From Bacteroidales bacterium UBA6192 (GTDB taxonomy: Bacteria; Bacteroidota; Bacteroidia; Bacteroidales; F082), in the NCBI GenBank assembly GCA_002422725.1, contig DITE01000082.1:1-35309 (forward strand): 35,309 nucleotides of DNA, written 5' to 3'. Below the pieces are notes generated by a model. That model was not told the DNA's origin and made no database searches. It saw only the letters and a program-made list of their open reading frames with translations. Position numbers and translations under genes: made by a program. Positions 16,669 through 24,372 of the stretch are shown here, in pieces. The first letter of the stretch is position 1, and each line of letters opens with the position of its first letter.

Positions 16669-16743
16669 TCACTCATCCTCAGCAGCAGGCGGCTTGATAT
16701 AGCCGGGATTTCTGGTATATTTTGGATAATCCCCTAAGGGTTA
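16669..16743 (-). pseudogene. Possible C-terminal remnant of a lost gene
   Basis: On the minus strand, 23 codons after a TAA (16741-16743) read PLGDYPKYTRNPGYIKPP and end AAEDE before TGA at 16669-16671. The composition is protein-like, and the stop abuts the terminator hairpin, but there is no start codon. I do not recognise the family, and it may be chance. Confidence 0.2.
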
Positions 16744-16849
16744 AATGTATTGGTTATTTAAATTTCGATGAGTTAATTGAATTAAAATGTGGCATTTCTA
16801 TCACGTAATCCAGACTGAATCGGGCAAGAACAAATGTTGCGCCTGAGGA

Positions 16850-18196
16850 CTAATCGATAATCAAAAGCCCCTTTTGCCCCAGCAAGGTCCAATCGGCCCA
16901 ATTCTCCATATAAAATGCTCCTTTGTATGGAACCTGAATAAACCAGGTGTCATCAGTTTGATGGAAGCCTTCGAAGGCCAGAGAATTAACCGGATTAAGC
17001 CAAAATCCCTGCTGGCCCGTAACAAATCCAGGATTCGAGATATGATTTGCTGCATTAGTAAAATAGTTTACAAAATTGCTCTCCTGATCGGTGGTATTTT
17101 CTCCATTAATGCCATGAACCTTAAAAATTCCATCAGGAGTGTCGTCATTTACATTGAAAAACAAGTTGTTCGTCAGATTCAATTTCCCATCGAGCCACAA
17201 GGTATAACTGTTTTGGCGGAAAGCAGAAAACTCAAGTAAAACACCGTTATCCTGATTCACCATGATACTGTTGTGAATACTTGCGGCAGCCTGAGTATTG
17301 AAACTTATTAGCTGATCGCCCGAATTGTCGCGTTTGCCAACAAATGAAAGATTATACAGAACAGCCTCAGTGTAAAAACCAAGACTATGTTTTTCAATGC
17401 TGTTTCCATCTGCTTCGATCAGCTTGTCGCCTCCTGCCTGCGATTGAATGGCACACCAGAATTGTCCCTTGCCACGGTAGCCCATATCGAAGTCGAATGC
17501 ATCGTCGCCACAAAAGGAAACCAAAATATTGCGCAAATTAACCGTGCCTCCAAAAATCTCAACCCCATCGTCCTTATTCGATATTACTTCAACGAATTCA
17601 ATTTTGGTTTTACTGCCGACACCACCTAATGTTAATCCATTGATTTCGTTACCCTGACCGATATTAGTACCACCATGCCGGATTGAAATATACTTGATTG
17701 TGCCCGAATTATCATCATCATAATCGCCTCCAAATACAGCTCTTGGCTCACTCATTGGAATCCCCTCGATAATAGCTTCGCCATCCGGATGATTAATACG
17801 TGCATGCCCCAGTACAATTAAGCCTCCCCACAACCCCTGAGCATAAAGTGGCACCGAACCATTCAGGTCATCAGCCTGAGCGGTAAAAATGATAGGTTTC
17901 TCCGACGTTCCTTCAGCAAAAATTTTACCTCCTCTCGACACTATCAATGCTGAGGCTTTATCAGCCTGACCCGACTTAAAACGGACAATTGTTCCGGGCT
18001 CAATCGTGAGTTCCTGACCTTCGTTAACAAACACCAATCCCTCAATCAGATAAGGTACATCCGATTTAAGTGTTCTTGTACCTGTTCCAAAACCCAGGTC
18101 ACGTATTACTTCAAATGAACCGTCGAGGTTGTAATCACTCTTCCTGCAGCTAGCAAGCAAAGTCAACAATAGTAAAACTATCATTCTACTTTTCAT
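16850..18196 (-). CDS. Surface lipoprotein with a right-handed beta-helix
   Basis: 448 residues from the Met at 18196, five bases after the porin stop; a longer frame from 18217 would overlap the porin. The lipobox LLASC with Cys17 is followed by RKSD, so it is probably an outer-membrane, possibly surface, lipoprotein. The mature part is a pectate-lyase-like beta-helix: LTIEPGTIVRFKSG, GKIFAEGTSEKPIIFTA, LWGGLIVLG, YDDDNSGTIKYISIRHGG, EINGLTLGGVGS, DDGVEIFGGTVNLRNI and GDDAFDFDMGY. I recognise this as a common Bacteroidetes lipoprotein family of unknown function, sometimes labelled a multidrug transporter without support. No polysaccharide-lyase catalytic residues could be identified. Its coupling to a porin divergent from a phosphate transporter suggests a role in phosphate capture; this is inference. 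Confidence 0.75.
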   Translation of the reverse strand: MKSRMIVLLLLTLLASCRKSDYNLDGSFEVIRDLGFGTGTRTLKSDVPYLIEGLVFVNEGQELTIEPGTIVRFKSGQADKASALIVSRGGKIFAEGTSEKPIIFTAQADDLNGSVPLYAQGLWGGLIVLGHARINHPDGEAIIEGIPMSEPRAVFGGDYDDDNSGTIKYISIRHGGTNIGQGNEINGLTLGGVGSKTKIEFVEVISNKDDGVEIFGGTVNLRNILVSFCGDDAFDFDMGYRGKGQFWCAIQSQAGGDKLIEADGNSIEKHSLGFYTEAVLYNLSFVGKRDNSGDQLISFNTQAAASIHNSIMVNQDNGVLLEFSAFRQNSYTLWLDGKLNLTNNLFFNVNDDTPDGIFKVHGINGENTTDQESNFVNYFTNAANHISNPGFVTGQQGFWLNPVNSLAFEGFHQTDDTWFIQVPYKGAFYMENWADWTLLGQKGLLIID

Positions 18197-18200
18197 ATGA

Positions 18201-19220
18201 TCAAAGCCTGAATTCAAGGTTTAAAAAGACAGACCTTCTATTCTGTACATTGGCTGCATAGGGAAACCAATCCTGGTAGTTGAGGGCAAATCTCACCTTG
18301 CTGATGGGGCAGTACTCTATGCCGGCAATTAAGGCAGAACCGTCCTTTGTAAGATTCCAGGGCTGGTTAAGGTTTTCAATTCTATTCGATGAGACCCAAT
18401 CATAACGCGCAAAAAAGCTATATTTTTTCATTACTCCGGCTCTGCCATACACCGAGTATCCATATCGGTTGTGGTCATGAATAAAATTCTCATTAAACCT
18501 CATGTTGCTTTCAACTGATAGCACATATTTTTTTTTCCAATCAATTCCGATCAAACCTGCCACAATGGATTCACTAATCATTTTTTGCGATAACTCTGAG
18601 TACACTCTGACAAACATCCATTGAAACGGTTTAACAGTAACCCCAGCAGAAGTTTTATAGGTTTTATCGTTTTGCAATTGCTCATAACCCTCACCATTCA
18701 TTATCATGGCATCAACCGATAGATACTTTGCAGGAGTCAGAATAATATTCACCCCAATATCGGCTCTTGGACCAAACTTATACTCATCCATGAATGACTT
18801 AAAAATATAACGGTATCCCCACAACTTTTCCTGCAATTCAACATTCAACAGATCAATGATACCGGCATTTATCTGAAGATGGTTAGTTTGATAGGTAAGT
18901 GCAGCCGTTTTAAAATAGGCATATCGCTTCAATCTTGAATAAGGCGAATCGTCGTTCGGGCTACCGATATCAAGCACCACTTTCATTGACCACTTTTCAT
19001 CTAACTTGTGGTCATAACCCAGATAGGCCCTTCGCACCTCAAAGGAAGTGTTTCCAGTGCTTTTACCCAATGGAGCTGTGAAGTTTGCAAAAACCCGGAG
19101 AATGGGCGTTCCCTTGTTTTTACGCTCCAGACTGTCACTCTCTGGCAAGGCTGCAAATACATTTTGAGCCAAAAACAGCCAGGTGACCAGAACAATCAGG
19201 ATAAGACTTAACTTTTTCAT
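18201..19220 (-). CDS. Outer-membrane porin, phosphate-selective O/P-like
   Basis: 339 residues. Signal peptide MKKLSLILIVLVTWLFLAQ to about residue 23 (NVFA). The mature protein is a string of amphipathic strands: RVFANFTAPLG, FEVRRAYLGYDHKLDEKWSMKVVLDIG, LQINAGIIDLL, FARYDWVSS, and a C-terminal strand SVFLNLEFRL. The FEVRRAYLGYDHKLDEKW block and strand pattern resemble the OprP/OprO porin superfamily. The beta-helix lipoprotein gene follows 4 bp later, so the two are co-transcribed. The operon diverges from the PiT phosphate transporter over a 231-bp region. Phosphate as substrate is inferred from this arrangement; specificity cannot be read from the sequence. Confidence 0.72.
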   Translation of the reverse strand: MKKLSLILIVLVTWLFLAQNVFAALPESDSLERKNKGTPILRVFANFTAPLGKSTGNTSFEVRRAYLGYDHKLDEKWSMKVVLDIGSPNDDSPYSRLKRYAYFKTAALTYQTNHLQINAGIIDLLNVELQEKLWGYRYIFKSFMDEYKFGPRADIGVNIILTPAKYLSVDAMIMNGEGYEQLQNDKTYKTSAGVTVKPFQWMFVRVYSELSQKMISESIVAGLIGIDWKKKYVLSVESNMRFNENFIHDHNRYGYSVYGRAGVMKKYSFFARYDWVSSNRIENLNQPWNLTKDGSALIAGIEYCPISKVRFALNYQDWFPYAANVQNRRSVFLNLEFRL

Positions 19221-19369
19221 AAAAATTAATATGCGAAGTTAAAAACTTTCCATTTTAAAAAAATTTTAAAAAATTAAAGTTAATTATCTCAATATGTGAT
19301 GTTTAAATTTTTTCATGTATTATTTTTTCGCAACTCTGACCCAATTATCAGTTACATTTTTGTCCTAAC

Positions 19370-19386
19370 TTAACAATTTCTTAACC
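19370..19386 (+). promoter_or_regulatory. PHO-box-like direct repeat upstream of the PiT gene
   Basis: TTAACA (19370-19375) and TTAACC (19381-19386) repeat with an 11-bp period. Response regulators of the PhoB/PhoP family bind half-sites spaced this way. The AT-rich TATTATTTATAG just downstream (about 19393-19404) could be the -7/-10 region, which would place the repeat where an activator replaces the -33 element. Confidence 0.4.
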
Positions 19387-19451
19387 TGAATATATTATTT
19401 ATAGCGTAGTATTAATTAATATTGTCATCTGAATGATCAATACATAAAGCC

Positions 19452-21704
19452 GTGGAAAACATCTACTTAATTTTTGTCATCATCCTGTTCTTTCTCGCAA
19501 TCTCCGATCTTGTGGTTGGTGTTGCCAATGATGCCGTAAACTTTTTAAATTCAGCCATTGGTTCCAAGGCTGCCCCTTTCAGAATAACAATGATCGTGGC
19601 TGCACTTGGCGTGTTTGTTGGAGCTGCATTTTCGGGGGGCATGATGGAAATCGCAAGAAGCGGCATATTCCATCCGGGCCAATTCTATTTTTCGGAGATT
19701 ATGCTTATTTTCCTAGCGGTAATGATAACGGATGTAATCCTGCTCGATATCTTTAACACTCTGGGATTGCCCACATCTACTACTGTCTCTATCGTTTTTG
19801 AATTATTAGGAGCAGCTGTTGCTATCGCGATCATGAAAATTGCTCATAGTGAAAGTCCACAACCTTTAAGCGATTATATCAATTCGTCGAAAGCACTTGC
19901 TATTATATCCGGGATTTTGCTTTCTGTTGTTATTGCATTTAGTTTCGGGGCATTGATGCAGTATCTTGCCCGTTTGTTGTTTTCCTTTAACTATCACAAA
20001 CGCTTAAAGTATTTTGGCGCATTTTATGGAGGACTCTCCGTAACGATTATTGTTTATTTTATGCTCATTAAAGGTGTCAAAGGCGCAACCTTCATGAGCG
20101 ATGAAATGGTCGGGTGGATTACCTCGAACGGAACATTGATTTTGCTGTCGAGTTTTATAGGATTTACCATTCTATTGCAACTTTTATCATGGCTTTTCCG
20201 TTTTAACATATTGAAATTCATTGTTTTATTTGGAACATTTGCTTTGGCGATGGCATTTGCCGGAAACGATCTGGTCAATTTCATTGGTGTTCCGTTAGCT
20301 GGTTTTGAGTCATTTAAAACATTCATGGCCTCTCCGGGTGCCGATCCGGATTTCTTTGGCATGTCCTCACTTAATGGAGCAATAAAAACACCAACTTACT
20401 TTCTGCTTGCCGCTGGTTTGGTCATGGTTATAACGCTGTTCACATCGCGGAAAGCAAGAAGTGTTATCAAAACAAGCGTTGATCTGAGCAGGCAGGACGA
20501 CGGTGAAGAAAGGTTCGGATCAACTCCCCTATCCCGCTCTATTGTCCGGCTGGCAGTCAATTTTTCTTCAAAAATCGATGCATTTATACCCAATAAGCTT
20601 AAAACCCGATTAGAAAAGCAATTTGAAAAGGCTGTTCATGACAAAAATGACAAGGACGCACCTGCATTCGACATGATAAGGGCCTCTGTGAACCTTGTTG
20701 TCGCCAGTATGCTGATCGCTTTTGGCACTTCGATGAAATTACCATTATCAACCACTTACGTAACCTTTATGGTTGCAATGGGCACATCCCTGTCCGACAG
20801 GGCATGGGATCGTGAGAGCGCGGTTTATCGTGTAACTGGTGTGTTTTCAGTGATCGGGGGATGGTTCTTTACGGCTATCTCAGCATTTCTGGTTTCATTT
20901 GTTATTGCTGTGCTGTTTTATTTCGGAGGTACTATTGCTATTGCCGGTATGATAGTTCTGGCGCTGGTTCTGGTTATCCGAACCCATAAAATTCACAATG
21001 CCCGCACACATCAAAATGATGAAATAGAAAAAGAACTTGACGGGATAAATGATGAAAACATTCTGGAAACCTGTGTCAGCAATGTAACTTCATTCCTGAA
21101 CCAAACTCAGCTTGAGTATAAAAAAACAACCAATGGACTCATCAATGAGGATATTAACGCATTGAGAAAAAGCATGAAATCGGTGCAAAAACTTGCTAAG
21201 AAAGCCAAAGACCGTAAAGCAAATGTAACCACAATCATTGCGCGCCTGAAAGAAGATTCTATTGATAGTGGCCATTTCTATGTGCAGGTTCTTGACTATC
21301 TCAGGGAGATACTGCATTGTCTGAATTTTATCATATCACCTGTTTATGAGCACCTTGCGAACAATCATAAAAAGTTCAACCAGGCACAAATAAGTGAGTT
21401 GAAAACACTTAGCCAGTCAATTGGCATTTTCTTAACCCGAATCTCAAACGACATTCAGGAAAGCAACTTCTCGAATCTGGAATCGGTTATTGCTGAACAA
21501 CAAAAAAATCTGGCCTTGATTGATTTATTCCGGAAAAATGAGGTGAAGCGAATTAAAAAGGATAGCATAAGCACACGGAACAGCTTGTTATACATGAACA
21601 TCCTTCAGGAATCAAAAAATCTTAGTCTGTTTGCCCTGAATCTTTATAAGTCACAACGTGATTTTGTGATATATAAAGACGGTCAGAAAAAGAAAAAAGA
21701 ATAG
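19452..21704 (+). CDS. PiT-family phosphate transporter with PhoU-like C-terminal domain
   Basis: 750-residue inner-membrane low-affinity phosphate carrier. The start is GTG at 19452; the residues after it (MENIYLIFVIILFFLAISDL) match the family start and no upstream ATG is in frame. The two inverted PiT signature repeats are visible: VGVANDAVNFLNSAIGSKAAP near residue 25 and AGNDLVNFIGVPLAG near residue 275. A third conserved block, FGTSMKLPLSTTYV, is near residue 430. About 12 helices end near residue 510. The remaining 240 residues are soluble, charged and helical, resembling the PhoU/DUF47 fold that elsewhere is a separate protein regulating PiT. The gene diverges from the porin operon and converges with prmC, whose stop is 4 bp away. 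Confidence 0.92.
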   Translation: MENIYLIFVIILFFLAISDLVVGVANDAVNFLNSAIGSKAAPFRITMIVAALGVFVGAAFSGGMMEIARSGIFHPGQFYFSEIMLIFLAVMITDVILLDIFNTLGLPTSTTVSIVFELLGAAVAIAIMKIAHSESPQPLSDYINSSKALAIISGILLSVVIAFSFGALMQYLARLLFSFNYHKRLKYFGAFYGGLSVTIIVYFMLIKGVKGATFMSDEMVGWITSNGTLILLSSFIGFTILLQLLSWLFRFNILKFIVLFGTFALAMAFAGNDLVNFIGVPLAGFESFKTFMASPGADPDFFGMSSLNGAIKTPTYFLLAAGLVMVITLFTSRKARSVIKTSVDLSRQDDGEERFGSTPLSRSIVRLAVNFSSKIDAFIPNKLKTRLEKQFEKAVHDKNDKDAPAFDMIRASVNLVVASMLIAFGTSMKLPLSTTYVTFMVAMGTSLSDRAWDRESAVYRVTGVFSVIGGWFFTAISAFLVSFVIAVLFYFGGTIAIAGMIVLALVLVIRTHKIHNARTHQNDEIEKELDGINDENILETCVSNVTSFLNQTQLEYKKTTNGLINEDINALRKSMKSVQKLAKKAKDRKANVTTIIARLKEDSIDSGHFYVQVLDYLREILHCLNFIISPVYEHLANNHKKFNQAQISELKTLSQSIGIFLTRISNDIQESNFSNLESVIAEQQKNLALIDLFRKNEVKRIKKDSISTRNSLLYMNILQESKNLSLFALNLYKSQRDFVIYKDGQKKKKE

Positions 21705-21708
21705 TTGA

Positions 21709-22581
21709 TTAGTTCTTTCTGGCAATGATCATACGTTGTTTCTCATGGATATCTTTCGCGATTTCGACCTGTGTGTAATGGCAATTTATCAGCAAATCAA
21801 CAACCTGATTTCCGTAATTCTCATTGACTTCCATCACAAGATATCCCTTACTTCGTAACGAATGATTAGCTAGTTTTATAAGATGTCGATAATAATAAAT
21901 TGGATCATGAACAGGAGCAAATAATGCCTGATGTGGTTCGTAATTTAACACATTGGGAAACATTCCTGCCTTTTCACTCTCTGTTACATAGGGAGGGTTG
22001 CTGATGATTAAGTCATAGTCATCCAAAGCCAGCAAAGACAAATCTTTTGCGAGATCGCATTGAAAAAAGTGAACCTGTGCCTGAAGTTTTTCAGCATTTT
22101 TTACAGCCAGGTCTAAAACTTCCTTCGAAATGTCGCAGGCATAAACATCAAGATCCGGCAACTCCATTTTGAGACTGATGGCGATGTTACCCGAGCCGGT
22201 GCCTGCATCCAATACTTTTTTAAAGGCTGGATCTTGTTTGCACAAGCTGATGGCCCTCAGGACAAGTTCTTCGGTTTCGGGGCGTGGAATCAATGCCGAA
22301 TTATTTACGTTGAAAACACGACCCAGAAAGGTTGTTTCTCCCGTGATATACTGAACCGGTTTAAACCGCAGAAGTTCTTTGACTCCAAAATGAAGTTTCA
22401 ACATCTCTGATTCAGATAGCCTGAAATCCGGCTCCATTGCCAGACGAAACCTGTCATAGCCAAAATAAAATGACGTTAATACGTAAAGAAGTTGTCGGGA
22501 TTCTTCTTCACCATATATTGGCTTGAGATCACTTAAATAGTGATTAACAGCATCTTTCAGCAGGTTTGTCGGCACTTTCAT
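21709..22581 (-). CDS. prmC: Release factor glutamine methyltransferase
   Basis: SAM-dependent N5-glutamine methyltransferase that modifies the GGQ motif of peptide release factors. 290 residues from the Met at 22581 (MKVPTNLLKDAVNHYLSDL, the family start); the longer frame to 22659 would run into the divergent EamA gene's promoter. The N-terminal helical domain spans about 1-85. The Rossmann domain carries the SAM loop DAGTGSGNIAISL and the diagnostic NPPYV that binds the substrate glutamine. It ends in KQRMIIARKN, typical of HemK/PrmC. It diverges from the EamA transporter gene. Confidence 0.94.
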   Translation of the reverse strand: MKVPTNLLKDAVNHYLSDLKPIYGEEESRQLLYVLTSFYFGYDRFRLAMEPDFRLSESEMLKLHFGVKELLRFKPVQYITGETTFLGRVFNVNNSALIPRPETEELVLRAISLCKQDPAFKKVLDAGTGSGNIAISLKMELPDLDVYACDISKEVLDLAVKNAEKLQAQVHFFQCDLAKDLSLLALDDYDLIISNPPYVTESEKAGMFPNVLNYEPHQALFAPVHDPIYYYRHLIKLANHSLRSKGYLVMEVNENYGNQVVDLLINCHYTQVEIAKDIHEKQRMIIARKN

Positions 22582-22644
22582 GCATGCAAGGTAGGAATTT
22601 TTTGAAAGTGCTAGCGTGACTGAAACACATAAGGTATCAATTGC

Positions 22645-22652
22645 TAACTTTG
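22645..22652 (+). promoter_or_regulatory. Promoter -7 element for the EamA/YigZ operon
   Basis: TAACTTTG is an exact TAnnTTTG match, 18 bp before the ATG at 22671. This argues against a TTG start at 22641, which would overlap it. The expected -33 TTG was not found. Confidence 0.6.
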
Positions 22653-22670
22653 ACAACATTTTTTACCGGC

Positions 22671-23525
22671 ATGATCTATCTGATTTCAACAACCTTACTT
22701 TCTACTTCAATTTTTGTAATCTTCCGGCTTTTCAAGAAATACAACATTGATAATCTTCAGGCTATTACCGTCAATTATCTTACAGCATCTCTTATTGGAT
22801 ACTTCAGTTATGGTAAAGATCTTTCCATTAGCTCAGTTATATCAGCTTCATGGTTTCCATTTGTGTTAATCATTGGGCTACTGTTTATTGGGGTGTTTTT
22901 TCTATTTGCCTTATCTTCACAGAAAGCAGGCGTTGCCATTACTGCTGTTTCAAGTAAAATGTCGGTTGTTATTCCGGCTGCAGGCGGATTTCTGCTATTC
23001 GGCGATGTTGCAAGTCCGTTAAAAATTCTTGGCATTCTGGCAGCCTTATTGGCTTTTTATCTCACATTCAGAAAAAAGGGCAAAATGTTGCTGACTTACA
23101 CAGCGTTTTTTTTACCGGTTCTGTTGTTTCTTGGTACAGGAACAAACGATCTGCTGATGAAATATGCTGATTATCATTTTGTTGAAGGTGACCTTATTTT
23201 ATTGCTTTCAGTCATTTTTTCTGTTGCATTTATTGTGGTCGCAACACTGCTTCTTTATAAAACTATCGTGGGTAAAATCAAACCTGATATAAAAAGTTTG
23301 TTATCAGGGCTTGTACTCGGTCTGGTAAATTTCGGGTCCACTTTTTTCCTGTTTAAAAGCATGGAATACTTTGACAGTTCACTGATGTTCCCAATCAGGA
23401 ACACAGGTGTTGTCACCATGTCAGCATTAATCGGCTTCGTTTTTTTTCGTGAGGAACTTCGTGCATCCAACTGGATAGGTATTGGATTGGCAATCCTGGC
23501 AATAATCTTAATCGCGATAGGATGA
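22671..23525 (+). CDS. EamA/DMT-superfamily transporter
   Basis: 284-residue inner-membrane protein with about ten hydrophobic helices in two repeats of five, the EamA (drug/metabolite transporter) layout. The duplicated pattern is seen at KAGVAITAVSSKMSVVIPAAGGFLLFGD in the first half and SLMFPIRNTGVVTMSALIGFVFFREE in the second, each leading to the acidic loop before the last helix of the repeat. The ATG at 22671 is preferred because the promoter element lies just upstream. Its stop overlaps the start of the next gene (ATGA), so the two are translationally coupled. Substrate unknown. Confidence 0.85.
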   Translation: MIYLISTTLLSTSIFVIFRLFKKYNIDNLQAITVNYLTASLIGYFSYGKDLSISSVISASWFPFVLIIGLLFIGVFFLFALSSQKAGVAITAVSSKMSVVIPAAGGFLLFGDVASPLKILGILAALLAFYLTFRKKGKMLLTYTAFFLPVLLFLGTGTNDLLMKYADYHFVEGDLILLLSVIFSVAFIVVATLLLYKTIVGKIKPDIKSLLSGLVLGLVNFGSTFFLFKSMEYFDSSLMFPIRNTGVVTMSALIGFVFFREELRASNWIGIGLAILAIILIAIG

Positions 23526-24136
23526 TGCTCGACGACACCTATAAAATAGTAGCCGGTCGGGGTCAATCTCTATACAAAGAAAAGGGCAGCCGATTTATCG
23601 GGTTTGCCTTCCCTATTTTTTCAGAAGAATCTTTCAAAGAAGAACTCGCTCAAATAAGAAAAGATTATTTTGACGCCAGACATCATTGCTATGCATTTAT
23701 GCTGTTACCCGACAAATCGATATTCCGGTCTTCGGATGATGGAGAGCCTTCCGGTACTGCCGGGAAACCCATGCTCAACCAAATATTATCGCTCGACCTG
23801 ACAAACACCGGGATTGTGGTTGTACGCTATTTTGGTGGTATAAAACTGGGTGTTAGTGGGTTAATCACTGCCTATAAAACCGCATCCCGGGAAGCGCTTG
23901 ACGCTGCTGGATGTATTACAAAGACAATCAATGTGTTGTATGAACTCCATTTTACCTATCCGCTAATGAATGAGGTGATGAGGGTTTTAAAGGAAGAAAA
24001 CATTGAAATGATTCAGCCCGATTTCACCCTGGATTGCAAATTAAAAATCAATGTTAGAAAAAAAGAAGCAGCCAGAATTGAGGAAAAATTGAAAAGTATT
24101 TATGGACTAAAGCTTGTCCAAAACGTAACTATCTAA
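23522..24136 (+). CDS. YigZ/IMPACT-family protein (UPF0029)
   Basis: 204 residues. The N-terminal UPF0029 domain (about 1-120) carries the family signatures KGSRFIGFA, ARHHCYAFML, RSSDDGEPSGTAGKPML and VVRYFGGIKLGVSGLITAY. The C-terminal part (about 130-204) is the small DUF1949 ferredoxin-like domain. The family includes E. coli YigZ and eukaryotic IMPACT; its bacterial role is not settled, and a link to translation control is suggested by the eukaryotic members. The start ATG overlaps the previous stop by four bases; a second ATG follows immediately. dnaA lies 236 bp downstream. Confidence 0.92.
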   Translation: MMLDDTYKIVAGRGQSLYKEKGSRFIGFAFPIFSEESFKEELAQIRKDYFDARHHCYAFMLLPDKSIFRSSDDGEPSGTAGKPMLNQILSLDLTNTGIVVVRYFGGIKLGVSGLITAYKTASREALDAAGCITKTINVLYELHFTYPLMNEVMRVLKEENIEMIQPDFTLDCKLKINVRKKEAARIEEKLKSIYGLKLVQNVTI

Positions 24137-24372
24137 TTTAAAAACACCTGACAGTTTGCTATTCATTTTCGGATAGCAGCGCTTTATGTACAACAAAAAA
24201 AATAAATAATCATTGTAGTTTTTTCTTTTTTTTTAACTTTTTATGATTGATATTTGTTGAAAAATCAACCGCTCCTCAAATATTGTTATTTGCAACATAA
24301 TCAGCTAGGTAGTTAGCTGGGTTGTTGGGTATGTGTGTTAATTTTTTATTAACTGACTGAGATTTATAGCAA
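24137..24372. other. Region upstream of dnaA
   Basis: A 236-bp AT-rich gap. It holds a hairpin after the YigZ gene (TGCTAT 24157-24162 with ATAGCA 24173-24178) and a tight palindrome GTTGA/TCAAC (24256-24260, 24265-24269). No exact DnaA box (TTATNCACA) and no cluster of near matches was seen, so there is no support for oriC here. The dnaA promoter is not clear; GTTATTTG near 24284-24291 is a weak candidate. Confidence 0.45.

Noticed and set aside
16753..16852. Stop-codon readthrough of the beta-helix lipoprotein (32 further open codons after TAG)
   Set aside because: The short extension has no recognisable features and readthrough has no other support.
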